Positions 1 to 5,886 are shown, counted from the stretch's first letter. The stretch: 8,320 nucleotides of DNA from Pseudomonadota bacterium (GCA_022709775.1 JAKLIE010000057.1:1-8320); one strand, 5' to 3'. A program made the numbers and translations. Notes: generated by a model from the letters alone, not told the origin.

Positions 1-818
1 TTTGGGATGCGCAGGGAACGCGGGCGCGCGTCGTCCCGCTCACGCTCGGCGCAGACGACGCCGACTGGTACCGCGCGGGCGCGCCCGAGGACCGCGCGCT
101 GAAGGACTTCGCGGCGGTGCTGATGCGCAAGGACCCCCCGTTCGACATGGAGTACGTGTACTCGACGTACCTGCTCGAATGCGCCGAGCGCGAGGGTGCG
201 CGCGTCTACAACCGGCCGCGCGCGATCCGCGACCACAACGAGAAGCTGGCGATCGCGAAGTTCGGCGACTACATCGCGCCGACGCTGGTGACGCGCGACG
301 CGACGCTCATCGACTCGTTCATCGACGAGCACGGCGACGCGATCGTGAAGCCGCTCGACGGCATGGGCGGCACGTCGATCTTCCGCGTGCGCGCCGACGA
401 CCCGAACCGCAACGTGATCGTCGAGACCGTGAGCCATCACGGCCGGCGGACGGTGATGGTGCAGCGCTTCATCCCGGAGGTCGTCGAGGGCGACAAGCGG
501 GTGATCCTGATCGCGGGCGAGCCGGTGCCCTACGCGCTCGCGCGCATCCCGAAGCCGGGCGAGACGCGGGGCAACCTCGCGGCGGGCGGGCGCGGCGTCG
601 CCCGCCCTCTCGACGACCGCGACCGCGAGATCGCGAAAGCGCTCGGCCCCGCGCTGTGGGCCGAGGGGCTGCTGGTAGTCGGGCTCGACGTGATCGGCCC
701 CTTCCTCACCGAGGTCAACGTGACGAGCCCCACCTGCTTCGTCGAGATCGCCGAGCAGACCGGCTTCGACGTGGCGGGCATGTTCGCCGACGCGCTCGCG
801 AAGGCGGTCGGCCGCTGA
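1..818 (+). CDS. gshB: Glutathione synthetase, C-terminal part (5' end outside window)
   Basis: ATP-grasp ligase that joins glycine to gamma-glutamylcysteine, the last step of cytosolic glutathione synthesis. The reading frame is already open at base 3 and ends with TGA at 816-818, leaving 271 visible residues. Against the roughly 315-residue E. coli enzyme, about 45 N-terminal residues are missing. Signature segments are clear: LMRKDPPFD (near visible residue 38), VKPLDGMGG (near 115, the ATP-grasp lysine and glycine-rich loop), RIPKPGETRGNLAAGGRG (substrate lid) and TEVNVTSPTC near the C-terminus with the metal-binding Glu/Asn pair. I see no frameshift or missing key residue. The neighbouring pts genes follow on the same strand after 143 bases, an order common in Betaproteobacteria. 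An upstream gshA is plausible but outside the window. Confidence 0.97.
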   Translation, partial: WDAQGTRARVVPLTLGADDADWYRAGAPEDRALKDFAAVLMRKDPPFDMEYVYSTYLLECAEREGARVYNRPRAIRDHNEKLAIAKFGDYIAPTLVTRDATLIDSFIDEHGDAIVKPLDGMGGTSIFRVRADDPNRNVIVETVSHHGRRTVMVQRFIPEVVEGDKRVILIAGEPVPYALARIPKPGETRGNLAAGGRGVARPLDDRDREIAKALGPALWAEGLLVVGLDVIGPFLTEVNVTSPTCFVEIAEQTGFDVAGMFADALAKAVGR

Positions 819-907
819 GCGCCGATGCCGCGGCGACGGATGCGGCAGAGCAGCATGACGGATCCGCGGACGGACGCCGGACCGGCGCTTTCGTCCCGAC
901 GGCCGCG

Positions 908-916
908 TGCTACCAT
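908..916 (+). promoter_or_regulatory. Candidate extended -10 promoter for the PTS genes
   Basis: TGC-TACCAT fits the extended -10 pattern TGnTAnnnT and lies about 45 bases upstream of the EIIA start codon. No good -35 is visible; TTTCGT at 889-894 is a poor match. The site sits in the 143-base gap after gshB, where a separate PTS promoter would be expected. The support is pattern only, and readthrough from gshB is equally possible. Confidence 0.3.
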
Positions 917-961
917 CCGGCGACGCGGCCGCGCGACATCTCCCGAGCGCCCATCGCCAAG

Positions 962-1375
962 ATGATCGGCATCCTCGTCATTGCCCACGACACCCTGGGC
1001 GACAGCTTCGTGCGAGCGGTCACGCACGTGCTCGGGACGCGGCCGCCGCAGTTCGAGGCGATGTCGGTGAGGGGCACCGACGACCCGCTCGACCTCGTGC
1101 CGGCGGCGCGCGCGCTGCTGGGTCGGCTCGACACGGGCGAGGGCGTGCTGGTGGTCACCGACATCTACGGCGCGTCGCCCTCGAACCTCGCGCGGAAGCT
1201 CCTGATGCCCGGCCGCGTCGAGGCAGTCGCGGGGGTGAGCCTGCCGATGCTCGTGCGTGCACTGACCTATCGCACCAAGGGCATGGACACGATGGTCAGG
1301 AAGGCGATCTCGGGCGGGCGCGACGGCGTGCTGCGCTTCACGGTCGATCCGGTCTATGCCGCAACGCGAAATTGA
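962..1375 (+). CDS. PTS mannose/fructose-type EIIA component
   Basis: A 137-residue cytosolic phosphocarrier that takes phosphate from HPr on a histidine. The fold is recognised from the N-terminal strand MIGILVIAH with phospho-acceptor His9 (His10 in the E. coli EIIA domain), TDIYGASPSN at residues 66-75 (usual form D-x-x-GGSP-x-N, here with Ala for one Gly), and GVSLPMLVRAL at 91-101. The start at 962 puts the active histidine at the family's usual position; there is no strong Shine-Dalgarno before it. The gene overlaps HPr-1 by 20 bases, so the two are probably translationally coupled. No EIIB, EIIC or EIID is present nearby. In Betaproteobacteria such orphan EIIA(Man) proteins are thought to be regulatory ends of the relay rather than sugar transporters. 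That role is inferred from context. Confidence 0.93.
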   Translation: MIGILVIAHDTLGDSFVRAVTHVLGTRPPQFEAMSVRGTDDPLDLVPAARALLGRLDTGEGVLVVTDIYGASPSNLARKLLMPGRVEAVAGVSLPMLVRALTYRTKGMDTMVRKAISGGRDGVLRFTVDPVYAATRN

Positions 1376-1625
1376 GATCGTCAACAAGCTCGGCCTGCAC
1401 GCGCGCGCGTCGGCCAAGCTGACGCAGCTCGCTTCGCGCTACCAGAGCGACGTGCACATCGGCCGCAACGGCCGGCGCGTGAACGCGAAGAGCATCATGG
1501 GCGTGATGATGCTCGCCGCCGGCAAGGGGGCGAAGGTCACGCTCGAGACGAGCGGACCGGACGAGGACGAGGCCATGGTCGCGATCTGCGCGCTGGTCGC
1601 GGACTGCTTCGGCGAAGGACAGTGA
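1356..1625 (+). CDS. ptsH: Phosphocarrier protein HPr (first copy)
   Basis: An 89-residue HPr, the small cytosolic carrier that receives phosphate from enzyme I and passes it to EIIA. The active-site loop KLGLHARAS places phospho-acceptor His15 and Arg17 at canonical positions. The regulatory-serine region VNAKSIMGVMML places Ser46 exactly where HPr kinase/phosphorylase acts in organisms that have it. Length and the C-terminal LETSGPDEDEAM segment are normal for the family. The start ATG lies inside the end of the EIIA gene (20-base overlap), with no clear ribosome binding site of its own, so coupling to EIIA translation is likely. This is the HPr expected in a betaproteobacterial EIIA-HPr-EI operon. 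What is unexpected is the second HPr immediately downstream. Confidence 0.95.
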   Translation: MPQREIEIVNKLGLHARASAKLTQLASRYQSDVHIGRNGRRVNAKSIMGVMMLAAGKGAKVTLETSGPDEDEAMVAICALVADCFGEGQ

Positions 1626-1677
1626 ACGCTCACGCCCGCCGTCGCGGCACGAATTGTCGTCCGGCGGCGACGTCGGG

Positions 1678-1700
1678 CAATGGATGAATTGTCATCATTG
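1678..1700 (+). promoter_or_regulatory. AT-rich imperfect palindrome between the two HPr genes
   Basis: The left arm CAATG-g-ATGA pairs with the right arm TCAT-CATTG: nine base pairs, one bulged G and a four-base loop ATTG. It is strikingly AT-rich in this sequence. It lies about 90 bases upstream of HPr-2, and TTGTCA (1689-1694) inside it resembles a -35 hexamer, although no convincing -10 follows at 16-18 bases. It could be an operator, part of a promoter or an mRNA stem. There is no T-tract, so it is not a standard terminator. Confidence 0.4.
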
Positions 1701-1778
1701 CGGAACCCTTCGGCACGAAACTGGATCAATACCCGGATCGCCGACCGCTGCGGGAGGCGATGCCGTGTCGACTCGACG

Positions 1779-1784
1779 AAGGAG
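1779..1784 (+). promoter_or_regulatory. Strong Shine-Dalgarno for the second HPr
   Basis: AAGGAG stands seven bases before ATG 1792. It fixes the HPr-2 start there rather than at the in-frame TTG 1654, which would add 46 residues unlike any HPr. It is the best ribosome binding site among the PTS genes of this window, suggesting HPr-2 is translated independently and well. Confidence 0.8.
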
Positions 1785-1791
1785 AACGACG

Positions 1792-2058
1792 ATGCAGATC
1801 CGCGAAATCAGGCTGCGCAACGCGAAGGGGCTGCACGCGCGCGTGGCGGCGCGCATCGTGAAGGTCGCCGGACGCTTCAGGAGCCGTGCCGTGCTCACGG
1901 TGGGCGACCGGCGCGCGAACGCGCGCAGCATCATGGCGGTGCTGATGCTCGCCGCCGCGATGGGCGCGACGGTGCGGCTCGAGACCGAAGGCCCGGACGA
2001 GCAGGCGGCGATGGAGGCGATGGCCGCGGTCCTCGCGGCGAAGGGCGACGGGGCTTGA
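1792..2058 (+). CDS. Second HPr-family phosphocarrier protein
   Basis: An 88-residue HPr paralogue. KGLHARVAARIV gives His15 and Arg17, and ANARSIMAVLML gives Ser46, so both phosphorylation sites are kept at exact positions. By my ungapped hand alignment it matches HPr-1 at about 41 of 88 positions, mostly in the two active regions and the LETxGPDE tail. The rest has diverged, with more basic residues in the first helix (RIVKVAGRFRSR). The active loop reads HARVA instead of the common HARAS or HARPA. It has its own strong ribosome binding site, is separated from HPr-1 by 166 bases, and is followed by enzyme I after 88 bases. It may be an alternative carrier (NPr-like or otherwise specialised) feeding a different EIIA. 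That is inference; the sequence shows only an intact, non-degraded second HPr. Confidence 0.92.
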   Translation: MQIREIRLRNAKGLHARVAARIVKVAGRFRSRAVLTVGDRRANARSIMAVLMLAAAMGATVRLETEGPDEQAAMEAMAAVLAAKGDGA

Positions 2059-2081
2059 CCGGGGAGCCGTCGGCGCCCCCC

Positions 2082-2106
2082 CGCGCGCCGGGCTTGCCGG
2101 CGTGCG
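2082..2106 (+). terminator. GC-rich stem-loop between HPr-2 and enzyme I
   Basis: CGCGCGCCGG (2082-2091) pairs with CCGGCGTGCG (2097-2106) through ten base pairs, one of them G-U, around the loop GCTTG. It is followed by ATTT (2109-2112), only a vestigial T-tract. It may be an attenuator, a processing or stability element, or a weak terminator that lowers enzyme I expression relative to HPr. Such stems also arise by chance in GC-rich DNA. Confidence 0.4.
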
Positions 2107-2146
2107 CGATTTCCCGCCCGTTGCCGGGCGTCCTCTGACGGCGCGC

Positions 2147-3886
2147 ATGGTCACGTTCGCGCTGCACGGCATCGGGGTTTCCGGGGGCATCGCGATCGGG
2201 CGCGCGCAGCTCGTCTCGCACGCGACGCTCGAGGTCGCGCACTACGTCGTGCCGGCTTCGCGCGTCGACCGCGAGGTCGCGCGCCTCGAGCTCGCGATCG
2301 ACGAGGTGCAGAAGGAGCTCACCGCGCTCCACGGCACGATGACGCGCTCTGGCGAGCTTCCGGGCGAGTTCGGCGCGTTCCTCGACGTGCACTGGATGAT
2401 CCTGAACGACCCGACGCTGTCCGAGGCGCCGAAGCGGATCATCGTCGAGCAGCGCTGCAATGCCGAGTGGGCACTCACGCAGCAGATGAACGTGCTGATC
2501 GACCAGTTCGAGCAGATCGAGGACGCCTACCTGCGCGAACGCAAGGCCGACGTCGTGCAGGTCGTCGAGCGCGTGCTGAAGCGCCTGATGGGCAAGCCCG
2601 GCTCGCTGCCGACGTCGGTGGCCGAGGAGCGGACGATACTCGTCGCGCACGACCTGTCCCCCGCCGACGTCATCCAGTTCAAGCAGCACCATTTCGCCGC
2701 GTTCCTGACCGACGTGGGCGGTGTGACGTCGCACACGGCGATCGTCGCGCGGAGTCTCGCGGTACCGGCGGTGGTCGCCACGCACAACGCGCGGCAGATG
2801 ATCCACGACGGCGAGATGCTGATCGTCGACGGGACCAACCACGTCGTGATCGTCAACCCGGACCGTTCGGTGCTCTCCGAGTACCGGCTGAAGCAGAGCG
2901 AGCTCGACCTCGAGCGCCAGAAGCTCAAGCGCCTGCGCGGCAAGCCTGCCGAGACGATCGACGGCCACCGCGTCGAGCTCCACGCCAACATCGAGTTGCC
3001 CGGCGACCTCGCGCAGGTGCTCGAGAGCGGCGCCAACGGCGTGGGGCTGTTCCGCTCCGAGTTCCTGTTCCTCAACCGCGCCGGCCTGCCCACCGAGGAC
3101 GAGCAGTTCGAGGCGTATCGGGCGGTCGCCGCCGGCCTCGCCGGCAAGCCGGTGACGATCCGCACGTTCGACCTGGGGGCGGACAAGCAGAAGGCCGAGC
3201 TCGACGGGCTCTCGCGGGTGGCGCCCAACCCGGCGCTGGGCCTGCGCGCGGTGCGCTTCTGCCTCGCCGAGCCGAAGCTGTTCCTGACGCAGCTTCGCGC
3301 GATCCTGCGCGCCTCGCACTACGGGAAGGTGCGCATCCTGATCCCGATGCTCGCGTCGGTCGCCGAGATCGACGCCACGCTCGCGATGATCGACCAGGCG
3401 AAGGAATCGCTCCGCGAGCGGGGCGAGCCGTTCGACGAGGGCATCGAGGTCGGCGGCATGATCGAGGTCCCTGCGGCGGTGCTCGCGATCGGCGGTTTCC
3501 TCGCCAAGCTCGACTTCCTGTCGATCGGCACCAACGATCTGATCCAGTACACGCTCGCGGTCGACCGGTCGGACGAGGCGGTCTCGCATCTCTACGATCC
3601 GCTGCACCCGGCGATCATCAAGCTCATCGCGCTCGCGATCGCCGGCGCGAACAAGGCCAGGGTTCCGATCGCCGTGTGCGGCGAGATGGCCGGCGAGGCG
3701 ACGCTCACGCGCGTGCTTCTGGGGTTGGGCCTGCGCAACTTCTCGATGCACCCGGCGCACATCCCGACCGTCAAGCAGCGCGTGCTGACCTCGGACGTCT
3801 CGGCGATCGGCCCGGTCGTCGAGCGGATGAAGCGCACGGACTCGCCGGCGAAGCTCGCCGCGCTCCTCGACAAGCTCAATGCCTGA
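2147..3886 (+). CDS. ptsI: PTS enzyme I (phosphoenolpyruvate-protein phosphotransferase)
   Basis: Cytosolic first enzyme of the PTS: it autophosphorylates with phosphoenolpyruvate and hands phosphate to HPr. From ATG 2147 it has 579 residues, close to E. coli PtsI (575). There is no N-terminal GAF domain, so it is the PtsI type rather than PtsP (EI-Ntr). The N-terminal HPr-binding and swivelling domains carry GGVTSHTAIVAR with phospho-His196. The C-terminal PEP-binding TIM barrel shows GLFRSEFLF (300-308, Arg303), TIRTFDLGADK (337-347, Arg339), GGMIEVPAA (436-444, Glu440), GTNDLIQY (461-468) and CGEMAGE (511-517) with catalytic Cys511. The start fits the family N-terminus (LHGIGVSGGIAIGRA). 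GTG 2102 would add 15 untypical residues. No clear Shine-Dalgarno precedes either. It must serve both upstream HPr proteins unless another EI exists elsewhere. Confidence 0.96.
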   Translation: MVTFALHGIGVSGGIAIGRAQLVSHATLEVAHYVVPASRVDREVARLELAIDEVQKELTALHGTMTRSGELPGEFGAFLDVHWMILNDPTLSEAPKRIIVEQRCNAEWALTQQMNVLIDQFEQIEDAYLRERKADVVQVVERVLKRLMGKPGSLPTSVAEERTILVAHDLSPADVIQFKQHHFAAFLTDVGGVTSHTAIVARSLAVPAVVATHNARQMIHDGEMLIVDGTNHVVIVNPDRSVLSEYRLKQSELDLERQKLKRLRGKPAETIDGHRVELHANIELPGDLAQVLESGANGVGLFRSEFLFLNRAGLPTEDEQFEAYRAVAAGLAGKPVTIRTFDLGADKQKAELDGLSRVAPNPALGLRAVRFCLAEPKLFLTQLRAILRASHYGKVRILIPMLASVAEIDATLAMIDQAKESLRERGEPFDEGIEVGGMIEVPAAVLAIGGFLAKLDFLSIGTNDLIQYTLAVDRSDEAVSHLYDPLHPAIIKLIALAIAGANKARVPIAVCGEMAGEATLTRVLLGLGLRNFSMHPAHIPTVKQRVLTSDVSAIGPVVERMKRTDSPAKLAALLDKLNA

Positions 3887-3895
3887 GGTTCCGCC

Positions 3896-3914
3896 CGACG
3901 GACGGCAGCCGTCG
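3896..3914 (+). other. Small inverted repeat after ptsI
   Basis: CGACGG (3896-3901) and CCGTCG (3909-3914) form a six-base-pair stem with a seven-base loop ten bases past the ptsI stop. An alternative fold is GACGG/CCGTC at 3901-3913. No T-run follows. It could help end or protect the pts transcript, but it is short and may be chance. Confidence 0.25.
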
Positions 3915-3925
3915 AGGCGATCCCG

Positions 3926-3958
3926 GGACTCGCGCATGCCCGCGGGCGCGCCTATAAT
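3926..3958 (+). promoter_or_regulatory. Candidate promoter of the thioredoxin-DUF4266-DUF3570-ApbE operon
   Basis: A perfect sigma-70 -10 hexamer TATAAT lies at 3953-3958 in otherwise GC-rich DNA, 30 bases before ATG 3989. No good -35 is present at 16-18 bases; GGACTC (3926-3931) is poor and too far. A perfect ten-base palindrome GCCCGCGGGC (3938-3947) sits in the spacer and could be an operator or chance. Transcription would begin near 3965, separating this operon from the pts genes. Confidence 0.55.
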
Positions 3959-3988
3959 GACATTGGCATAACCTCGGCCGGCCCCCCG

Positions 3989-4522
3989 ATGCGGAACAAC
4001 TTCGCTCCCGACCTGTTCGCGAACCCGATGCGACGATTCGCCACCGTTGCCGCCCTCGCCGCGTGTCTCGCCGCAGCGCCCGCGCATGCGGTCGCGCCGG
4101 GCGATGCGGCGCCGCCGTTCGCGCTGCCCGACGGCAGCGGCGCGACGGTGTCGCTCGACAAGCTCAAGGGGCGGGTCGTCTACGTCGACTTCTGGGCGTC
4201 GTGGTGCGCGCCGTGCCGCCGGTCGTTCCCCTGGATGGCCGAGATGCAGCAGAAGTACGGATCGCAGGGGCTCGCCGTCGTCGCCGTCAACGTCGACAAG
4301 AAGCGCGAGGATGCGGCGAAGTTCCTCGCGGTGACGCCCGGCGCGTTCACGATCGTCTACGACCCGGTCGGCACGGTGCCGACCGCGTACGACGTGAAGG
4401 GCATGCCGACCTCGTACATCGTCGACCGGAGCGGCAAGGTCGTCTCGGTCGACGCGGGCTTCCGCGACGACACGAAAGCCGCGGCCGAGGCGCGGATCAA
4501 GGCGGCGCTGGATTCCCGATGA
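3989..4522 (+). CDS. Secreted TlpA-like thioredoxin-fold protein
   Basis: A 177-residue periplasmic thiol-disulfide protein of the TlpA/ResA/redoxin group. Residues 14-34 (MRRFATVAALAACLAAAPAHA) form a classical signal peptide, with cleavage likely after AHA. The mature part has the TlpA-type entry strands (PPFALPDGSG...VSLDKLKGR), the active site WASWCAPC (69-76, Cys73 and Cys76), and the cis-proline loop GMPTSY (Pro140). ATG 4028 would start exactly at the signal peptide. ATG 3989 is given as the longer option and fits a start about 24 bases after the predicted transcription start; neither has a clear Shine-Dalgarno. Its stop overlaps the DUF4266 start (ATGA). It probably reduces or isomerises cysteines of a partner, perhaps the CxC tail of the DUF4266 lipoprotein; that partner is inferred from context. 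Confidence 0.9.
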   Translation: MRNNFAPDLFANPMRRFATVAALAACLAAAPAHAVAPGDAAPPFALPDGSGATVSLDKLKGRVVYVDFWASWCAPCRRSFPWMAEMQQKYGSQGLAVVAVNVDKKREDAAKFLAVTPGAFTIVYDPVGTVPTAYDVKGMPTSYIVDRSGKVVSVDAGFRDDTKAAAEARIKAALDSR

Positions 4523-4779
4523 CGCCTCGCCGACGCCCGCCTCGCCCGCGTTCCTCCGGAGGGGCCACCTTCGTCATCGTCGCGCTCGTGTTTTCGACCG
4601 GGTTCGCGGGCTGCACGTTCGCGCCGCCGAAGCCCTGGGAGAAGGGCGAGCTCGCGAAGCCTTCGATGCAGTTCGATGCCGACCGGCTCGACGCGCGGAA
4701 CCAGGAGCACGTCTACCAGAGCAAGGAAGCGGTGACCGGCGGCTACGGCGTCGGCGGAGGCGGCTGTGGCTGCAACTGA
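4519..4779 (+). CDS. DUF4266 small lipoprotein with GGGGCGCN tail
   Basis: An 86-residue protein I recognise as DUF4266, whose function is unknown. It has an arginine-rich n-region (six Arg in the first 11 residues), a hydrophobic stretch FVIVALVFSTG and a lipobox-like FAGC with Cys32 as the probable lipidated residue, so a mature lipoprotein of about 55 residues. Mature landmarks are PPKPWEKGELAKPSM (36-50), HVYQSKEAVTGGYG (64-77) and the C-terminal GGGGCGCN with a CxC pair (Cys83, Cys85). Its ATG overlaps the thioredoxin stop by four bases, and its last codons contain the ribosome binding site and GTG start of the DUF3570 gene. Co-occurrence of DUF4266 with DUF3570, ApbE and thioredoxin genes agrees with what I recall of this family, but I could not check it. 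The CxC tail could bind metal or be a redox site. Confidence 0.87.
   Translation: MTPRRRPPRPRSSGGATFVIVALVFSTGFAGCTFAPPKPWEKGELAKPSMQFDADRLDARNQEHVYQSKEAVTGGYGVGGGGCGCN
4756..4760 (+). promoter_or_regulatory. Shine-Dalgarno deciding the GTG start of the DUF3570 gene
   Basis: GGAGG stands five bases before GTG 4766. It is embedded in the codons for the poly-glycine tail of the DUF4266 protein. It supports GTG 4766 over the later ATG 4802, which would leave a signal peptide with no basic residue, and implies coupled translation of the two genes. Confidence 0.65.
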
Positions 4780-5872
4780 GCGCGGACCCGGGCGCGCGCT
4801 GATGGCGGCGGCGCTCGCGCTGCCGGGCATCGTGCCTTCGGCCGGCGCGCAGGCGATGCCCGACGAGGGCGTCGTCTCGCTGCGCTACATGGACTACCGC
4901 GACTGGCAGCCCGGCGCGAACCGGATGCACGTCGAGTCGCCGTCGTTCTACGTGATGAAGCCGTTCGGCGGAGGCTGGGTCGCCGAGGGCAGCGTCGTCT
5001 ACGACGGCATGTCGGGCGCGTCCCCCTACTATCACAACACGCTGTCGGGCGCCTCGGTCACCGAGTACCGCACCGCCGGCGACGCGAAGCTGACGAAATA
5101 CTTCGATCGTTATGCGATCGGCGTCGGCGGCGTCGTGTCGTCCGAGCGCGACTACCTGTCGCGCGGCGGCGGATTCGACGTGCGCTGGTGGACCGAGGAC
5201 CGCAACACGACGCTCGCGTTCGGGTTCGCGGGCACCGCCGACCGGATCAATCCGGTCAACGAGGTCGTCGTCGACGCGAAGAAGCACACGCTCGATTTCC
5301 TGGTCGGCATCACGCAGGCGATCAACGCCAACGCGATCGTGCAGTCGAACATCACCTACTCGCAGGGGCACGGCTACTACAGCGATCCGTACAAGATCCT
5401 GGATTCGCGTCCCGACCGGCGCCGCGTCCTCGCATGGCTCACGCGGTGGAACCAGGCGGTCCCGTCCGCGGACGGGACGCTGAAGCTCGCGTTCCGGGTG
5501 CTCGACGATTCCTTCGGGTCGACGTCGGTGATGGCCGGGGTCGAGTGGGCGCAGGCGCTGCCGTACGGATTCACGGTCACGCCCGGCGTGCGTTACTACA
5601 CGCAGAGCGCCGCGGATTTCTACAGGAATCCGCCGTTCCCGGCCGGCTACGTGCCCGGCGAGTACTACACGGCGGACACGCGGCTCTCCGCCTTCGGCGC
5701 GTTCACCGGCTCGTTCAAAGTGGCGAAGTCGTTCGCCGACGGCTGGACCGCGGACCTGCGCGTCGACGTCTACCGTCAGCGCGGCTCCTGGCGGCTGGGC
5801 GGTGACGGCAGCCCCGGGCTGGAGACGTTCTCGGCGCGCTGGATCCAGGGCGGCGTCTCCAAGACGTTCTGA
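4766..5872 (+). CDS. DUF3570 outer-membrane beta-barrel-like protein with DxxSGAS motif
   Basis: A 368-residue protein matching DUF3570, a family without an assigned function. Residues 1-30 form a signal peptide (ALMAAALALPGIVPSAGAQA, cleavage near 30). The mature chain is rich in Tyr, Trp and Gly with alternating polar and hydrophobic residues, and ends in Phe (GGVSKTF), as outer-membrane barrels recognised by the BAM machinery do. VSLRYMDYRDWQ (37-48) is a family-like opening. DGMSGAS (80-86) matches the ApbE flavinylation motif DxxSGA(S/T); NTLSGAS (91-97) is a near copy with Asn for Asp. GTG 4766 is chosen for its GGAGG site and basic n-region. The gene overlaps DUF4266 by 14 bases, and apbE starts 14 bases after its stop. 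Outer-membrane location is well supported; covalent flavin is a hypothesis, since SGAS could simply be a structural turn of the family. Confidence 0.85.
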   Translation: MAATERGPGRALMAAALALPGIVPSAGAQAMPDEGVVSLRYMDYRDWQPGANRMHVESPSFYVMKPFGGGWVAEGSVVYDGMSGASPYYHNTLSGASVTEYRTAGDAKLTKYFDRYAIGVGGVVSSERDYLSRGGGFDVRWWTEDRNTTLAFGFAGTADRINPVNEVVVDAKKHTLDFLVGITQAINANAIVQSNITYSQGHGYYSDPYKILDSRPDRRRVLAWLTRWNQAVPSADGTLKLAFRVLDDSFGSTSVMAGVEWAQALPYGFTVTPGVRYYTQSAADFYRNPPFPAGYVPGEYYTADTRLSAFGAFTGSFKVAKSFADGWTADLRVDVYRQRGSWRLGGDGSPGLETFSARWIQGGVSKTF

Positions 5873-5886
5873 CGGCGCGCCGCGCG

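Noticed and set aside
875..891. CGCCGG-A-CCGGCG followed by CTTT after gshB, as an intrinsic terminator.
   Set aside because: With a feasible loop only four pairs remain, and the T-run is three bases. Too weak to call.
1643..1660. Possible sigma-54 promoter (GGCAC...TTG) upstream of HPr-2.
   Set aside because: The required GG-N10-GC spacing is not met and the -12 element is absent.
1654..1791. Upstream TTG start that would give HPr-2 a 46-residue N-terminal extension.
   Set aside because: The extension is low-complexity and unlike HPr, and AAGGAG with ATG 1792 gives a perfect family N-terminus.
1931..4087. Long open frame on the minus strand opposite HPr-2, enzyme I and the start of the thioredoxin gene (718 codons).
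   Set aside because: Composition is dominated by Arg, Asp, Glu, Leu and His with no domain. It is the antisense shadow of the high-GC ptsI codon pattern, and ptsI itself is unambiguous.
4063..4518. Extension of the DUF4266 frame upstream through the thioredoxin gene.
   Set aside because: The out-of-frame translation is Arg/Gly-rich noise. The real protein starts at ATG 4519, overlapping the thioredoxin stop.
5188..5805. Alternative-frame open stretch within the DUF3570 gene.
   Set aside because: No domain, strongly biased to Arg/Gly/Ala; shadow of the real frame.
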